The notes: generated from the letters alone by a model not told the origin. Counted from the stretch's first letter, positions 37,302 through 48,361 are shown. The stretch: 64,000 nucleotides of DNA from Mesorhizobium sp. (GCF_016793485.1 NZ_JAEULZ010000046.1:248001-312000); one strand, 5' to 3'. Numbers and translations are program-made.

Positions 37302-37334
37302 GAGGGGCGAAGTTACGGGGGTAGCATCGGCATC

Positions 37335-38474
37335 ATGAAGTCGCTCGGCAGCATCAGGCGTTCCTTCGCGCCGTGGAACGATCCATCGGCAAAGCCCTAC
37401 ATCTCGTTCGAGAACGTCACCAAGGTGTTCGGCGATTTCACCGCCGTCGACAATCTGACGCTTCATATCTACGAGCGCGAGTTCTTCGCCCTGCTCGGCG
37501 GCTCGGGTTCGGGCAAGTCCACGCTGCTGCGCATGCTCGCCGGCTTCGACGAGCCGACCAAGGGGCGCATCCTGCTGGACGGACAGGATCTGCGCGGTAT
37601 CCCGCCCTACAAGCGGCCGCTCAACATGATGTTCCAGTCATACGCGCTCTTCCCGCACATGACGGTGGAGTCCAACATCGGCTTTGGCCTGAAGCAGGAA
37701 GGCGTGCCCAAGGCCGAGATAGAGGCGCGCGTCGCCGAGATGCTGAAGCTGGTAAAGCTGGAGCAGTTTGGCAAGCGCAAGCCGCACCAGCTTTCGGGCG
37801 GTCAGCGCCAGCGCGTCGCGCTCGCAAGGGCCGTCGCCAAGCGGCCGAAGGTGCTGTTGCTGGACGAACCGCTCGGCGCTCTGGACAAGAAGCTGCGCGA
37901 GGAAACTCAGTTCGAGCTGATGGACCTGCAACAGTCCCTCGGACTCACCTTCGTGATCGTCACCCACGACCAGGAAGAGGCGATGACCATGGCCGACCGC
38001 ATTGCTATCCTCGACAAGGGCAATCTGATGCAGGTCGCCACGCCAGCGGAAATCTATGAGGCGCCAGCCTCGCGGTTCGTCGCCAACTTCGTCGGCAACG
38101 TCAACATGTTCGAGGGCACGGTCGCGGCGCGCGAAGCCGCCACCGCCCGCATCACCGGGGCCAGCGGTGCGCAGATTCTCGTCGAGAATGCTGGCGATGC
38201 CGCGGCCGGCAATACGGTCGCCTTCGCTGTGCGGCCTGAGAAGATCAAGGTTTCGTCCAAGCGTCCCGAAGGCACCGTGAACGCGATGCAGGGCGAGGTC
38301 TACGACCTCGCCTATCTCGGTGACATGACCGTCTACCATGTCAGGCTCGACGACGGTCAGGTGGTCAAGGCCAGCGCGCTGAATTCGTCTCGCGTGACTG
38401 ATGATCCCCTGACCTGGAACGACCGTGCCTGGATCTCCTTCCAGCCGGACGCCGGCGTCGTGCTGACGCGGTAG
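37335..38474 (+). CDS. potG: Polyamine ABC transporter, ATP-binding protein
   Basis: A 379-residue ABC ATPase. Walker A GGSGSGKST is at residues 55-63, the signature LSGGQRQRVALAR at about 154-166, Walker B VLLLDEPLGALD at about 174-185 and the switch His in VTHDQEEA. The C-terminal 120 residues form a TOBE regulatory domain (FAVRPEKIKVSS, VYDLAYLGDMTVYHV). It energises the PotH/PotI permease at the inner face of the membrane. It stands behind the potF terminator and directly before potH (eight bases). Confidence 0.96.
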   Translation: MKSLGSIRRSFAPWNDPSAKPYISFENVTKVFGDFTAVDNLTLHIYEREFFALLGGSGSGKSTLLRMLAGFDEPTKGRILLDGQDLRGIPPYKRPLNMMFQSYALFPHMTVESNIGFGLKQEGVPKAEIEARVAEMLKLVKLEQFGKRKPHQLSGGQRQRVALARAVAKRPKVLLLDEPLGALDKKLREETQFELMDLQQSLGLTFVIVTHDQEEAMTMADRIAILDKGNLMQVATPAEIYEAPASRFVANFVGNVNMFEGTVAAREAATARITGASGAQILVENAGDAAAGNTVAFAVRPEKIKVSSKRPEGTVNAMQGEVYDLAYLGDMTVYHVRLDDGQVVKASALNSSRVTDDPLTWNDRAWISFQPDAGVVLTR

Positions 38475-38482
38475 GTGACCCC

Positions 38483-39451
38483 ATGGCAGAGGCCACCGCT
38501 TCCCTTTCTTCCGCCGCGCAACCTGCGGCTCCCTCCTTTGGCGATCGCATGTTCCAGGCGCTGACCAGCCGCCTCGTCATCATCGTTCCCTATCTCTGGC
38601 TGCTGCTCTTCTTTCTGATCCCGTTTGTCATCGTCTTCAGGATTTCCCTGTCGCAGACGGCAATCGCCATGCCGCCCTACACTCCGGTGTTCAGCCTGCA
38701 AGACGGGCTTGCGGCGTTCTTCGACCAGTTGCGCGAGCTCAACTTCGACAACTATGTCTGGCTGACCGAGGATCCGCTCTATTTCAACGCCTATGTGTCG
38801 AGCGTCTGGATCGCGGCCGTCTCGACATTCTTCGCGCTTCTCGTCGGCTACCCCGTCGCCTATGGCATGGCGCGCGCCCCGGCCGCCTGGAGGCCGACGC
38901 TGCTGATGCTGGTGATCCTCCCGTTCTGGACGTCTTTCCTCATCCGCGTCTACGCATGGATGGGCATCCTCAAGCCAGAGGGACTGCTCAACCAGTTGCT
39001 GCTCAGCCTGAATGTCATCGACACTCCGCTGCTGATCATGAACACGCACACTGCCATCTTCATCGGCATCGTCTATTCCTATCTGCCGTTCATGATCCTG
39101 CCGCTCTACTCCGCTCTGGAGAAGATGGACTATTCGCTGATCGAGGCGGCGCAGGATCTTGGCTGCACACCGATCAGTGCCTTCTGGAAGATCACCTTCC
39201 CACTGTCGCTGCCGGGCGTCATTGCCGGCTGCATGCTGGTCTTCATCCCTGCCGTCGGCGAATTCGTCATTCCCGATCTCCTCGGCGGCTCGCAGACGCT
39301 GATGATCGGCAAGACGCTTTGGAACGAATTCTTCGCCAACCGCGACTGGCCTGTGTCATCGGCCGTCGCCGTTATCCTGCTCCTGCTGCTGATCGTTCCG
39401 ATCATGATTTTCCAGTTCGCGCAGGCTCGAGCGCAAGAGCAGGGGAGGTGA
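38483..39451 (+). CDS. potH: Polyamine ABC transporter permease 1
   Basis: A 322-residue inner-membrane permease with six main helices. The EAA loop that docks on the ATPase reads AAQDLGCTPISAFWKITFP. Family motifs RVYAWMGILKPEGLLN and FVIPDLLGGSQTLMIG are those of PotB/PotH. The N-terminal cytoplasmic stretch of about 30 residues is Ala/Ser-rich. It starts 8 bases after potG and ends 4 bases before potI. Confidence 0.95.
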   Translation: MAEATASLSSAAQPAAPSFGDRMFQALTSRLVIIVPYLWLLLFFLIPFVIVFRISLSQTAIAMPPYTPVFSLQDGLAAFFDQLRELNFDNYVWLTEDPLYFNAYVSSVWIAAVSTFFALLVGYPVAYGMARAPAAWRPTLLMLVILPFWTSFLIRVYAWMGILKPEGLLNQLLLSLNVIDTPLLIMNTHTAIFIGIVYSYLPFMILPLYSALEKMDYSLIEAAQDLGCTPISAFWKITFPLSLPGVIAGCMLVFIPAVGEFVIPDLLGGSQTLMIGKTLWNEFFANRDWPVSSAVAVILLLLLIVPIMIFQFAQARAQEQGR

Positions 39452-39455
39452 CGCC

Positions 39456-40274
39456 ATGAGCACCTGGACCCGCTTCAACATCGTCTCGGTGGTGCTGGGC
39501 TTCGCCTTTCTCTATCTGCCGATCGTCCTGCTCATCATCTATTCCTTCAACGACTCCAAGCTCGTCACTGTCTGGGGCGGCTTCTCGACGCGCTGGTATG
39601 GCGAACTGTTCCGCAACCAGGGTCTGATGGACGCGGCATGGGTCACGCTGCGCGTCGGCTTCATCTCCGCCACCGTCGCCACAGTGCTCGGTACGCTCGC
39701 CGCGCTCGCGCTGACCCGTTACACGCGCTTTCGCGGCCGCGTGCTGTTTTCAGGCATGGTTTTCGCGCCGCTGGTCATGCCTGAGGTCATCACCGGCCTG
39801 TCGCTGCTCCTGCTGTTCGTCGCGGTCGGCCTAGACCGCGGCTTCTTTACGGTCACGCTCGCCCATATCACCTTTACGATGTGCTTCGTGGCGGTGGTCG
39901 TGCAGGCGCGGCTGATGAGCTTCGACCGCTCGCTGGAGGAAGCCGCGATGGATCTCGGCGCGCCGCCGGTGAAGACCTTCTTCCAGGTCACGCTGCCGGT
40001 CATCCTGCCGGCGATCATCTCAGGCTGGATGCTGGCCTTCACCTTGTCGCTGGACGATCTCGTCATCGCCAGCTTCGCCTCCGGTCCGGGCGCTACGACT
40101 CTGCCGATGAAAATATACAGTCAGGTCCGGCTTGGCGTGACACCGGAAATCAACGCGGCCTGCACACTGATGATCGCGGTGGTGGCTGCTGGCGTGCTGA
40201 TCGCGTCTGTCGTCAACAAGCGCCGCGAAGTCCAGCGCCAACGCGACGAACAGGCTGCGCTGCGGTTGGGTTAG
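39456..40274 (+). CDS. potI: Polyamine ABC transporter permease 2
   Basis: A 272-residue permease, partner of PotH. It has six helices and the EAA loop AAMDLGAPPVKTFFQVTLP; the segments IYSFNDSKLVTVWGGFSTRWY and LSLDDLVIASFASGPGATTLPM are classic for PotC/PotI. It closes the potFGHI operon. The following AsmA-like gene is convergent, and its stop lies 21 bases away. Confidence 0.95.
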   Translation: MSTWTRFNIVSVVLGFAFLYLPIVLLIIYSFNDSKLVTVWGGFSTRWYGELFRNQGLMDAAWVTLRVGFISATVATVLGTLAALALTRYTRFRGRVLFSGMVFAPLVMPEVITGLSLLLLFVAVGLDRGFFTVTLAHITFTMCFVAVVVQARLMSFDRSLEEAAMDLGAPPVKTFFQVTLPVILPAIISGWMLAFTLSLDDLVIASFASGPGATTLPMKIYSQVRLGVTPEINAACTLMIAVVAAGVLIASVVNKRREVQRQRDEQAALRLG

Positions 40275-40295
40275 GCGACTTCGTCGACCTGGCGC

Positions 40296-42122
40296 TTAGT
40301 CCGAGCTTTGGCCCGTCGTTGGCGTGACGAGCGCCTCGTTCGATGAGCCGCTGATCAGGAATGTTGCGGCGGGAACGGCTTCTCCGTCGCCGGCGTTGGC
40401 CTGCTGCGGCGAAGCGATACTGCCCGTCAGCGCGAGGCTGCTGCCGTCGAGCGAAGCGGTACCGCTGGCGGAGAGGCGCTGAAGCGGTGACCTGATCTCC
40501 ACCTTGTCGATACGGGCTACGCCATCGGCCGCGACGCCCCTGATCTCCAACGCGTCGATCTTTGACCCGCTTCCTGCGACGGTGGCGAGCGGGAAGGGTA
40601 CATCTCCCTTGGCGCCCGCCAGCAGGGCGTCGATGTCGATGCCAGGCAGAGCGCCGGGGCCGAAACTTGCCGAGAACGATCCGCTGGCGCGCGCCATCAA
40701 TTCGTTCCAGCTATCGCCCACGCCTTTCAGGATAAGCGACAGCGTTCCGCCTCCTCTTGGTAGGAAAGCCTCCATGCCGGTTGCGGCGCCCAGCGCCTCG
40801 CCGCTGACATCAGAGGCAAGCAGGCGCAACTCGACTTGCGCTGCTTCGTCCTTGTGGTCGAAGCGCAGCCCGGCCTGTATGTCGCCGCCGAAAGCGGAGG
40901 CATCCGAGATGTCGAAAGCCGCGAGCCCGCCATCGATGCGCGCCGTTGCCGCCATGTCGCTCAGGGCGACTGCGCCGAGCGTGGCGCGCGGGGCCGAAAG
41001 CCTGATGTCCAGATTGAGCAGGCTGGCAAAGTCCGCTTCGATTTGGCCTGGACCTTCTCCGGTAAGCGGATCGAACGGCGTGAAGGTGGACAGGAATGCT
41101 CCGAGGTCGAGCGTGTCGAAGGCCATGGTGCCCGACACTTTTGGCGTCGCGCCGCTCAGCAGGAGGTCGAGCACGCCGCGTGCGGTGCTGCCGTCCAGCG
41201 TGATCCTGGCGTCTTCGAAGCGCACGCGCGCGGGGTCGCCGATGATCCGGCTCTCCAGAGTCATGGCCTCTATCGCGGGGCGAACCGGAAGGCCGGCGCC
41301 CGACCATCCAAGCAGGGCTCCGACTGATGGCGTCGAGAAACGCGCCTGACCCGCGACATAGGGGTTGTTACCGAGGCTGGCCGTCCCGTCGAATGCGACG
41401 TTAGTGAGCTCCGATTTCAGGGAAAGCGTCGCAGGCGTTGCCGCGCCGCCGAGCAGCAGCAGGGGATTGGCCGACGAGAATTCGAGCGCCAGCGATTGTC
41501 CCTTCAGCACGCCTTTCACGGATGCGTCGACCTGCCGGTTCAATGCAGGCCACGCAATCCGGCCGTTGATTCCGGTCGCGATCGCAATATAGATGGCGTC
41601 GAAGGACCGTATGATCCGGCCATTGACGAATTCGATCGTGCCGAAATTGTCGGCGGGCAGTCGCGTCGTATCCGGTGCGGCCGAGGCTTCCGCAACGATC
41701 GCGCGCGCAGTCTCGATGCCAAGCGCTATCTTTCCGGTGCGGGGTAGCGCTGGCACCTTTCCGTCACGGTCCAACCGCAGGGCGGGATTGATGAAGCGGG
41801 CGGCGGTGAAATCGATTTCGCCTGCAAGCGCGGCCAGCGCCGAAAGGTCGACCTCCGCACTGTCGGCCGAAGCGATCAGCGTCCCGTCCGGCAGCGAAAG
41901 CCTGATGTCGGCCAGTGTAGCGTGAAGGTTCGGCCAGACGCCGACCTCCGGCGGACCGCCGAGCGACACCGTGAGCCCGCTCCACGAACTCATCTCCTCG
42001 GCGATCCGGTCTCCCGATAGACGCTGAGAGGCGACGGACGGCAGGGCAAGCATCGCAAGCGTGGCAAGGCCTGCTATCGCGGTGATGCCCCAGATCGTGC
42101 GCCTTGTCGTGGAGTCAGCCAT
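40296..42122 (-). CDS. AsmA-family protein
   Basis: A 608-residue protein with one N-terminal membrane anchor (IWGITAIAGLATLAMLALPSV) and a long beta-rich periplasmic part. The AsmA N-terminal pattern (LPSVASQRLSGDRIAEEMSSWSGLTVSL, then the ladder PNLHATLADIRLSLPDGTLIASADSAEVDLS) and the C-terminal AsmA_2-like segment (LPRGGGTLSLILKGVGDSWNELMARASGSFSASF) are present. AsmA-like proteins are thought to form bridge-like structures moving phospholipids or affecting outer-membrane assembly. It stands alone between two convergent/divergent neighbours. Confidence 0.88.
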   Translation of the reverse strand: MADSTTRRTIWGITAIAGLATLAMLALPSVASQRLSGDRIAEEMSSWSGLTVSLGGPPEVGVWPNLHATLADIRLSLPDGTLIASADSAEVDLSALAALAGEIDFTAARFINPALRLDRDGKVPALPRTGKIALGIETARAIVAEASAAPDTTRLPADNFGTIEFVNGRIIRSFDAIYIAIATGINGRIAWPALNRQVDASVKGVLKGQSLALEFSSANPLLLLGGAATPATLSLKSELTNVAFDGTASLGNNPYVAGQARFSTPSVGALLGWSGAGLPVRPAIEAMTLESRIIGDPARVRFEDARITLDGSTARGVLDLLLSGATPKVSGTMAFDTLDLGAFLSTFTPFDPLTGEGPGQIEADFASLLNLDIRLSAPRATLGAVALSDMAATARIDGGLAAFDISDASAFGGDIQAGLRFDHKDEAAQVELRLLASDVSGEALGAATGMEAFLPRGGGTLSLILKGVGDSWNELMARASGSFSASFGPGALPGIDIDALLAGAKGDVPFPLATVAGSGSKIDALEIRGVAADGVARIDKVEIRSPLQRLSASGTASLDGSSLALTGSIASPQQANAGDGEAVPAATFLISGSSNEALVTPTTGQSSD

Positions 42123-42340
42123 CCGTTCTTGTCAGCTCCGCCCCGGGGAGATCGACGGACCGGCCGAACCCGTCGCCGCTCACTTCCCATCAAAGTCCGC
42201 CTTCGTCAAACCCGACCGGAGCAATTTCAAGCCTTTGTGGCCCATGGATGGCGCAGACGCGACGAATCCCGACTTTCGTGGCGCATCTTGCCCCCGGGAA
42301 AGCGCATATGCAAAAAAGGTCGCCCCGTCGAGGACGATAA

Positions 42341-44299
<1,959 letters not shown>

Positions 44300-44550
44300 C
44301 CAAGGAACGGGCGTCGCGTCTTGGTAAACGATCGGCAACCGGGGAATTTACCTAGATTTCACAGGTGATACACTTTCGTAAATATTTTTCGGGGCCGGTA
44401 AGGATTTGTTAAGCCCCGCGCGTCGATAGTCTGGGTAACTTGAGGGAGAAATCCCGCTCCTCTTGATCCCCCGAGGAGGCGACATTCGCTCAAGCCCCGT
44501 TGTCACAGCAATTCGACCTTCAAAGGCGCCCTCCAGGCGCCTTTTTTTTG
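44300..44550 (+). ncRNA. Possible small RNA or long 3' UTR ending in a strong terminator
   Basis: The 222 bases between the aacS stop and the terminator at 44522 hold no ORF but some structure. GGGGC...GCCCC flanks about 44391-44418, and CTCCTC...GAGGAG, around 44457-44480, can form a 6-base-pair hairpin with a 10-base loop. As the next gene lies on the other strand, the terminated plus-strand transcript is either an aacS 3' UTR or an independent sRNA. I found no convincing promoter and do not recognise a known RNA family. Confidence 0.4.
44522..44549 (+). terminator. Strong intrinsic terminator
   Basis: AAAGGCGCC (44522-44530), loop CTCCA, GGCGCCTTT (44536-44544), followed by five more T. 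A perfect 9-base-pair stem with an 8-T run on the plus strand. It ends whatever transcript comes from aacS or from the 44300-44521 region. On the minus strand the T-run is short. Confidence 0.9.
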
Positions 44551-44556
44551 GCCCGC

Positions 44557-46251
44557 TCAAAGCGTTGCTTCGCGATCCCTGGCCAGCGCCCGCGACAGCA
44601 CCAGAACAGGCACGAGCGCCGTTGCGATGATCACGAGCGCCGCCGCCGCGCCATCCTGCGGCTGGCTGCGTGACGCGTTCTCGTAGACATGGGTGGCCAG
44701 CGTCGAGAAGCCGAAGGGCCTGAGCAGGATCGTTGCCGAAAGCTCCTTGGCCGTATCGACGAACACGAGAACGGCCGCCGTCAGGATCGCTGGCGCGAGC
44801 AGCGGTAGCAGGACAGACACTGCGCTCTGCGTGGGGGTCCGCCCGAGGCTTCGCGCCGCCTCGTCGAGCCGCCCCGGCAGCTTCTCCAGTCCGGAACGGA
44901 TCGCCCCCTCGGCCAAAGCGAGGAAGCGGATCGTGCAGGCGATGACGATGCCTGCCGCCGATCCCATCAGGAGTAAACCCGTCGAGCGGTCGAAATAGGC
45001 GCGCATGAAGCTGTCGAGCGTGTTGTCGAAGCGGGCGAGCACGAACAGCAGGCCAAGCCCGAGGATGCCGCCCGGCAATGCATATCCAATTGATGCCAGC
45101 CTGACGGTCACTGCCACATCCGTCGAGCGCACTAGCCGCGCTGCATTCAACAGGAAAAGCGCAAGCGAAACGGTCAGGACAGCCGTGATGCTTGCGGTCA
45201 TCACCGTGTTGAAAAATGCGCTTGCCAGCTCGGACGAGGCGAACTGGTCGAGCCTGCGCATCGCATACTGGCCGAATACGAACACAGGTATGCCAAATCC
45301 CAGCAGGACAGGTAGGGCCACAAGCAGCGTCGCCAGCGGCCCGCGCAAACCTTTTAGCGCGACGCGGGGCGGATGCGCCTTCATGTGCGTCGCGCGGCCG
45401 GTATGGAAGCGCTGATTCGACCGCGCCCACTGTTCGGCGCCGAGGATGGCGAACACCAGCAGCAGCATGATGAGCGCGATCTGTGCGCCGCCTTCCAGGC
45501 TGCCGCGCGCCAGCCAGGTCTGGTAGACCGCGACCGTGAGTGTACGCACACCAAGATATTCCGCTGCGCCGATGTCGTTGATCGTCTCCATCAGCACCAG
45601 CGCGACGCCTGCTACGATCGCCGGCCGCGCGACCGGCAGCAGCACGCGCCAGAACACCCGTCCCGGCCTCGCACCGAGCGTGCGCGCGACGTCGGCGATA
45701 TTGCGCCCCTGCATCAGGAAGACGATGCGCGTTGTCAGGTAGACGTAGGGATAGAGTACCGATGAGAGCACCAGCGCGCATCCCGCCGTGGATCGTATGT
45801 CGGGGAACCAGTAGTCGCGGGCCGACTGGAAGCCGAAGAGCGAACGGTAGAATGTCTGCACCGGGCCGGAGAAGTGGAAGAATTCCGCGAAGGCGTAGGC
45901 GGCGAGATAGGCCGGCACCGCCAGCGGCAGCACAAGCGCCCAGGAAAGCGTCCGCCTGAACGGAAATTCATAGGCGACCATCATCCAGGCCGACGCGACC
46001 CCGATCGTGGTGGTGCCTACGGCCACCATCGCAAGCAGGCCGAACGTGGTAACGCTGGCTCCCGGCAGGACGTTGCGGACGAGATGTGGCCAGTCCTCGC
46101 CCGTGCCCGACAGGGCGACATAGGCAAGCGAGAAGACGGGAAGCAGGACGATGGCGCAAACAACGAGCGCGCCCATCCTCAGCCAGGGATGGTGCGCGCG
46201 CCTGACCGGAAGCGCGAGACCGCGCGCAGGCAGGCCCGCTTCAGCCGGCAT
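44557..46251 (-). CDS. fbpB: Iron(III) ABC transporter permease, fused two-domain FbpB type
   Basis: A 564-residue permease with about twelve helices in two halves, each with its own EAA loop (ARTLGARPGRVFWRVLLPVARP and ARSLGRTPTQSAVSVLLPLLAP). This duplicated form is that of FbpB/SfuB iron(III) and ThiP thiamine permeases. Its partner binding protein just upstream is of the iron type. ATG at 46251 is preferred over TTG at 46293 because AGGGAAG precedes it. The ATPase gene (fbpC) is not adjacent in the window; stop is at 44557, right after the aacS-side terminator. Confidence 0.9.
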   Translation of the reverse strand: MPAEAGLPARGLALPVRRAHHPWLRMGALVVCAIVLLPVFSLAYVALSGTGEDWPHLVRNVLPGASVTTFGLLAMVAVGTTTIGVASAWMMVAYEFPFRRTLSWALVLPLAVPAYLAAYAFAEFFHFSGPVQTFYRSLFGFQSARDYWFPDIRSTAGCALVLSSVLYPYVYLTTRIVFLMQGRNIADVARTLGARPGRVFWRVLLPVARPAIVAGVALVLMETINDIGAAEYLGVRTLTVAVYQTWLARGSLEGGAQIALIMLLLVFAILGAEQWARSNQRFHTGRATHMKAHPPRVALKGLRGPLATLLVALPVLLGFGIPVFVFGQYAMRRLDQFASSELASAFFNTVMTASITAVLTVSLALFLLNAARLVRSTDVAVTVRLASIGYALPGGILGLGLLFVLARFDNTLDSFMRAYFDRSTGLLLMGSAAGIVIACTIRFLALAEGAIRSGLEKLPGRLDEAARSLGRTPTQSAVSVLLPLLAPAILTAAVLVFVDTAKELSATILLRPFGFSTLATHVYENASRSQPQDGAAAALVIIATALVPVLVLSRALARDREATL

Positions 46252-46314
46252 GCTGCTTCCCTGGGGCAGGGCTGGGCGCTGAAAACCCGTCAAACTGTCA
46301 TGTCCCCTTCACGC

Positions 46315-46343
46315 GAAAGGCCGGGCGCATGTGGGCCCGGCCT
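46315..46343 (-). terminator. Hairpin between fbpA and fbpB, likely attenuator
   Basis: GGCCGGGC (46319-46326) pairs with GCCCGGCC (46335-46342) around an 8-base loop; on the minus strand TTTC follows. The stem is perfect with 8 G/C pairs, but the T-run is only three bases. It sits about 70 bases before the permease start and about 50 bases behind the binding-protein gene. Confidence 0.6.
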
Positions 46344-46390
46344 CGATTGGCGTCTGCGTTGACCGCCGTCTGAGCAACGGCCCGTGCTGA

Positions 46391-47428
46391 TCAGCTCGAC
46401 GGGCCGTCGTCGAGGCCGACGCGGTCAACCATTTCCGAAGCCTGCTTGCGGAACTTGGCGATATCCGCGAGCGGCAGCGTATCGGCGTTCAGCGTGCCGA
46501 ACGACTTGACCACATCGGAGGGCTCGAGGCCGCGCTCGACCGGATACTCGAAGTTCTTCTCGGCGTAGAGCTTCTGCGCCTCGTCGCTTGCCAGGAACTG
46601 CAGCAGCTTCACGGCATTGTCGCGGTTTGGCGCATTCTTGGCGAGCGCCGCGCCAGAGACGTTGACGTGGGTCTTGCCGTTTTCGAAGGTCGGGAAGATC
46701 ACGTTGATCGCGTTGCCCCATTCCTTCTCCTGCGGCTCCTTATCGTTGGTCATCATGAGACCGACGTAATAAGTGTAGCCGAGCGCGATGTCGCATTCGC
46801 CGGCAAAAATCGCGCCGGCCTGCGGGCGATCGCCGCCGTCGGGCTTACGGCCGAGATTGGCCTTCAGGCCCTTCATCCACTCCTCGGTCTTTTCCGGACC
46901 CCAATGCGCGATGGCAGCCGAGAACAGGCCGAGATTATAGTCGTGCTGGCCCGAGCGCATGCAGATCTTGCCCTTCCACTTCGGGTCGGCGAGCTCGGCA
47001 TAGGTGATGGCGGTGTCCTTCACGCGCTCCTTGGAGGCGTAAATGACGCGCGCGCGGCTGGTCAGGCCGAACCAGTTGCCGTCCGGATCGCGGTATTCGG
47101 CCGGGATGTTGGCGTTGATGATCTCGTCGTTGAGCGGCTGCGTGATGCCGGCTTCCTTGGCCTTGGTCAGGCGCGAGATGTCGACGGTCATGATCACGTC
47201 GACCGGCGAATTCGTGCCCTCGGACTGCACACGCTCCTCAAGACCCTTGTCGAGGAACAGCACCTCGGTCTTGATGCCGGTCTCGGCCGTGAAGGCGTCG
47301 AGCACGGGCTGGATCAGGGCTGGCTGGCGGTAGGTGTAAATGTTGACGACACCTTCCGCATAGGCGGTGCCGGCGTACAGCGTGGCGAGCGCTATGGCAG
47401 CGGCTACGGAATTTTTCTTCAGGTCCAT
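46391..47428 (-). CDS. fbpA: Iron(III) ABC transporter substrate-binding protein
   Basis: A 345-residue periplasmic binding protein with signal peptide (to about TLYAGTAYA). The mature N-terminus GVVNIYTYRQPALIQPVLDAFTAETG and motifs SRARVIYASKERV, GLFSAAIAHWGPEKTEEWMKGLKANL and CDIALGYTYYVG match FbpA/FutA ferric-binding proteins, with the tyrosine pair likely to ligate Fe(III). ATG at 47428 follows AGGAGAG; the open frame upstream crosses the promoter and is not coding. An Irr-box-like site lies about 140 bases upstream. The permease gene follows behind a hairpin. Confidence 0.92.
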   Translation of the reverse strand: MDLKKNSVAAAIALATLYAGTAYAEGVVNIYTYRQPALIQPVLDAFTAETGIKTEVLFLDKGLEERVQSEGTNSPVDVIMTVDISRLTKAKEAGITQPLNDEIINANIPAEYRDPDGNWFGLTSRARVIYASKERVKDTAITYAELADPKWKGKICMRSGQHDYNLGLFSAAIAHWGPEKTEEWMKGLKANLGRKPDGGDRPQAGAIFAGECDIALGYTYYVGLMMTNDKEPQEKEWGNAINVIFPTFENGKTHVNVSGAALAKNAPNRDNAVKLLQFLASDEAQKLYAEKNFEYPVERGLEPSDVVKSFGTLNADTLPLADIAKFRKQASEMVDRVGLDDGPSS

Positions 47429-47501
47429 GGGTCTCTCCTGGCCGTCGAGGGTCAAGGGGCGTGGCACATGCTTCATCCCTGGTTCCGATGGAACCGCGCT
47501 C

Positions 47502-47530
47502 TCTATGGGAAATGTGACCTTGAGCGTCAA
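47502..47530 (-). promoter_or_regulatory. Predicted promoter of fbpA
   Basis: On the minus strand TTGACG (47525-47530) and CATAGA (47502-47507) are spaced by 17 bases, giving a transcript start about 65-70 bases before the fbpA ATG. This is the best match to a vegetative promoter in the region. Confidence 0.55.
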
Positions 47531-47566
47531 GATAAGTGTCGAGAAAATTCGACGGGATATCAATAA

Positions 47567-47583
47567 CTTGGAACTGTTCTAAA
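47567..47583. promoter_or_regulatory. Irr-box (ICE)-like site upstream of fbpA
   Basis: Read on the minus strand the site is TTTAGAACAGTTCCAAG, which fits the palindrome TTTAGAA-N3-TTCTAAA in 15 of the scored positions, with two mismatches in the second arm. This is the iron control element bound by the Fur-family regulator Irr in Rhizobiales. It lies about 37 bases upstream of the predicted -35 box, an arrangement that suits activation rather than blocking of RNA polymerase. Next to it (47584-47599) is the imperfect palindrome GTGGACAATTATCCAC. Confidence 0.65.
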
Positions 47584-47715
47584 GTGGACAATTATCCACC
47601 TGTTTCAAGCGGATGCGAATGGCGTCGCGCTGTTGGGCGGTGACCGGCCGGTCCGGATCACGGGAAGTTGTTCGCATCGTTCCCGTCCGGCGACCGCCCG
47701 GCAAGACGACCGCGA

Positions 47716-48294
47716 TCAGAACGCGGGCGCCGTGATGCCTTCGTAGAGGATCAGCGAGCCGATCGAGCAGAGCACCACGCCGGCCGCCCCTTCGGCGTAT
47801 TTGCCGAACCGGCTGCCGATCGCCTTGCCGACCATCAGTCCAGCAGTGGAAAGGATGAAGGTTGCGAAGCCAATCGCCAGCGAGATGGTGATTATGCCCG
47901 GCAGCGTGACGTCGATGAAGGCGAGCGACAGGCCAACCGCCATCGCATCGATGCTGGTCCCTAGCGCTGTCGCCATAAGGACCAGCAGCGAACCGTTCTG
48001 TTCACGCGGCTCATCTTCCTTCGCAGAAAACGCGGAATGGATGATGTGCAGCCCCACCAGGAGCAGCAGCAGGAAGGCGAGCCAGTGGTCGAATTGCGAG
48101 ACCCAGCCCGCCGCCGCGACGCCGGCGACCCAGCCGAGGAACGGCGTGATCGCCTCGACGATTCCGAACACTGCGCCGGTGCGCAGCGCCTCGGCGAGAC
48201 GGCTTCTGGAGAGCGTCGTTCCACGTCCTATGGACACGGCGAAGGCATCCGCCGACATGCTGAGCGACAGGAAGAAAACGGTGATGGGGGACAT
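47716..48294 (-). CDS. mntP: Manganese efflux pump MntP
   Basis: A 192-residue inner-membrane protein with six helices in two inverted three-helix repeats. The conserved aspartates that handle Mn(II) appear in LSMSADAFAVSIGRG (repeat 1) and ALGTSIDAMAVGLSLA (repeat 2). Length and motifs match MntP exactly. Expression is almost certainly controlled by the manganese riboswitch in its leader, listed separately, which fits the function: Mn(II) excess turns the exporter on. Confidence 0.96.
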   Translation of the reverse strand: MSPITVFFLSLSMSADAFAVSIGRGTTLSRSRLAEALRTGAVFGIVEAITPFLGWVAGVAAAGWVSQFDHWLAFLLLLLVGLHIIHSAFSAKEDEPREQNGSLLVLMATALGTSIDAMAVGLSLAFIDVTLPGIITISLAIGFATFILSTAGLMVGKAIGSRFGKYAEGAAGVVLCSIGSLILYEGITAPAF

Positions 48295-48361
48295 GGCGAA
48301 TTCACTTGACGGAGTTTTCAGGGCACGCGCGACCGTCGTCCGTCTGCTGGCGGGCGGCGTT

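Noticed and set aside
47584-47599. DnaA-box-like TTATCCACC as sign of a replication origin
   Set aside because: Only one imperfect box; no AT-rich unwinding region and no dnaA, dnaN, hemE or repABC gene nearby.
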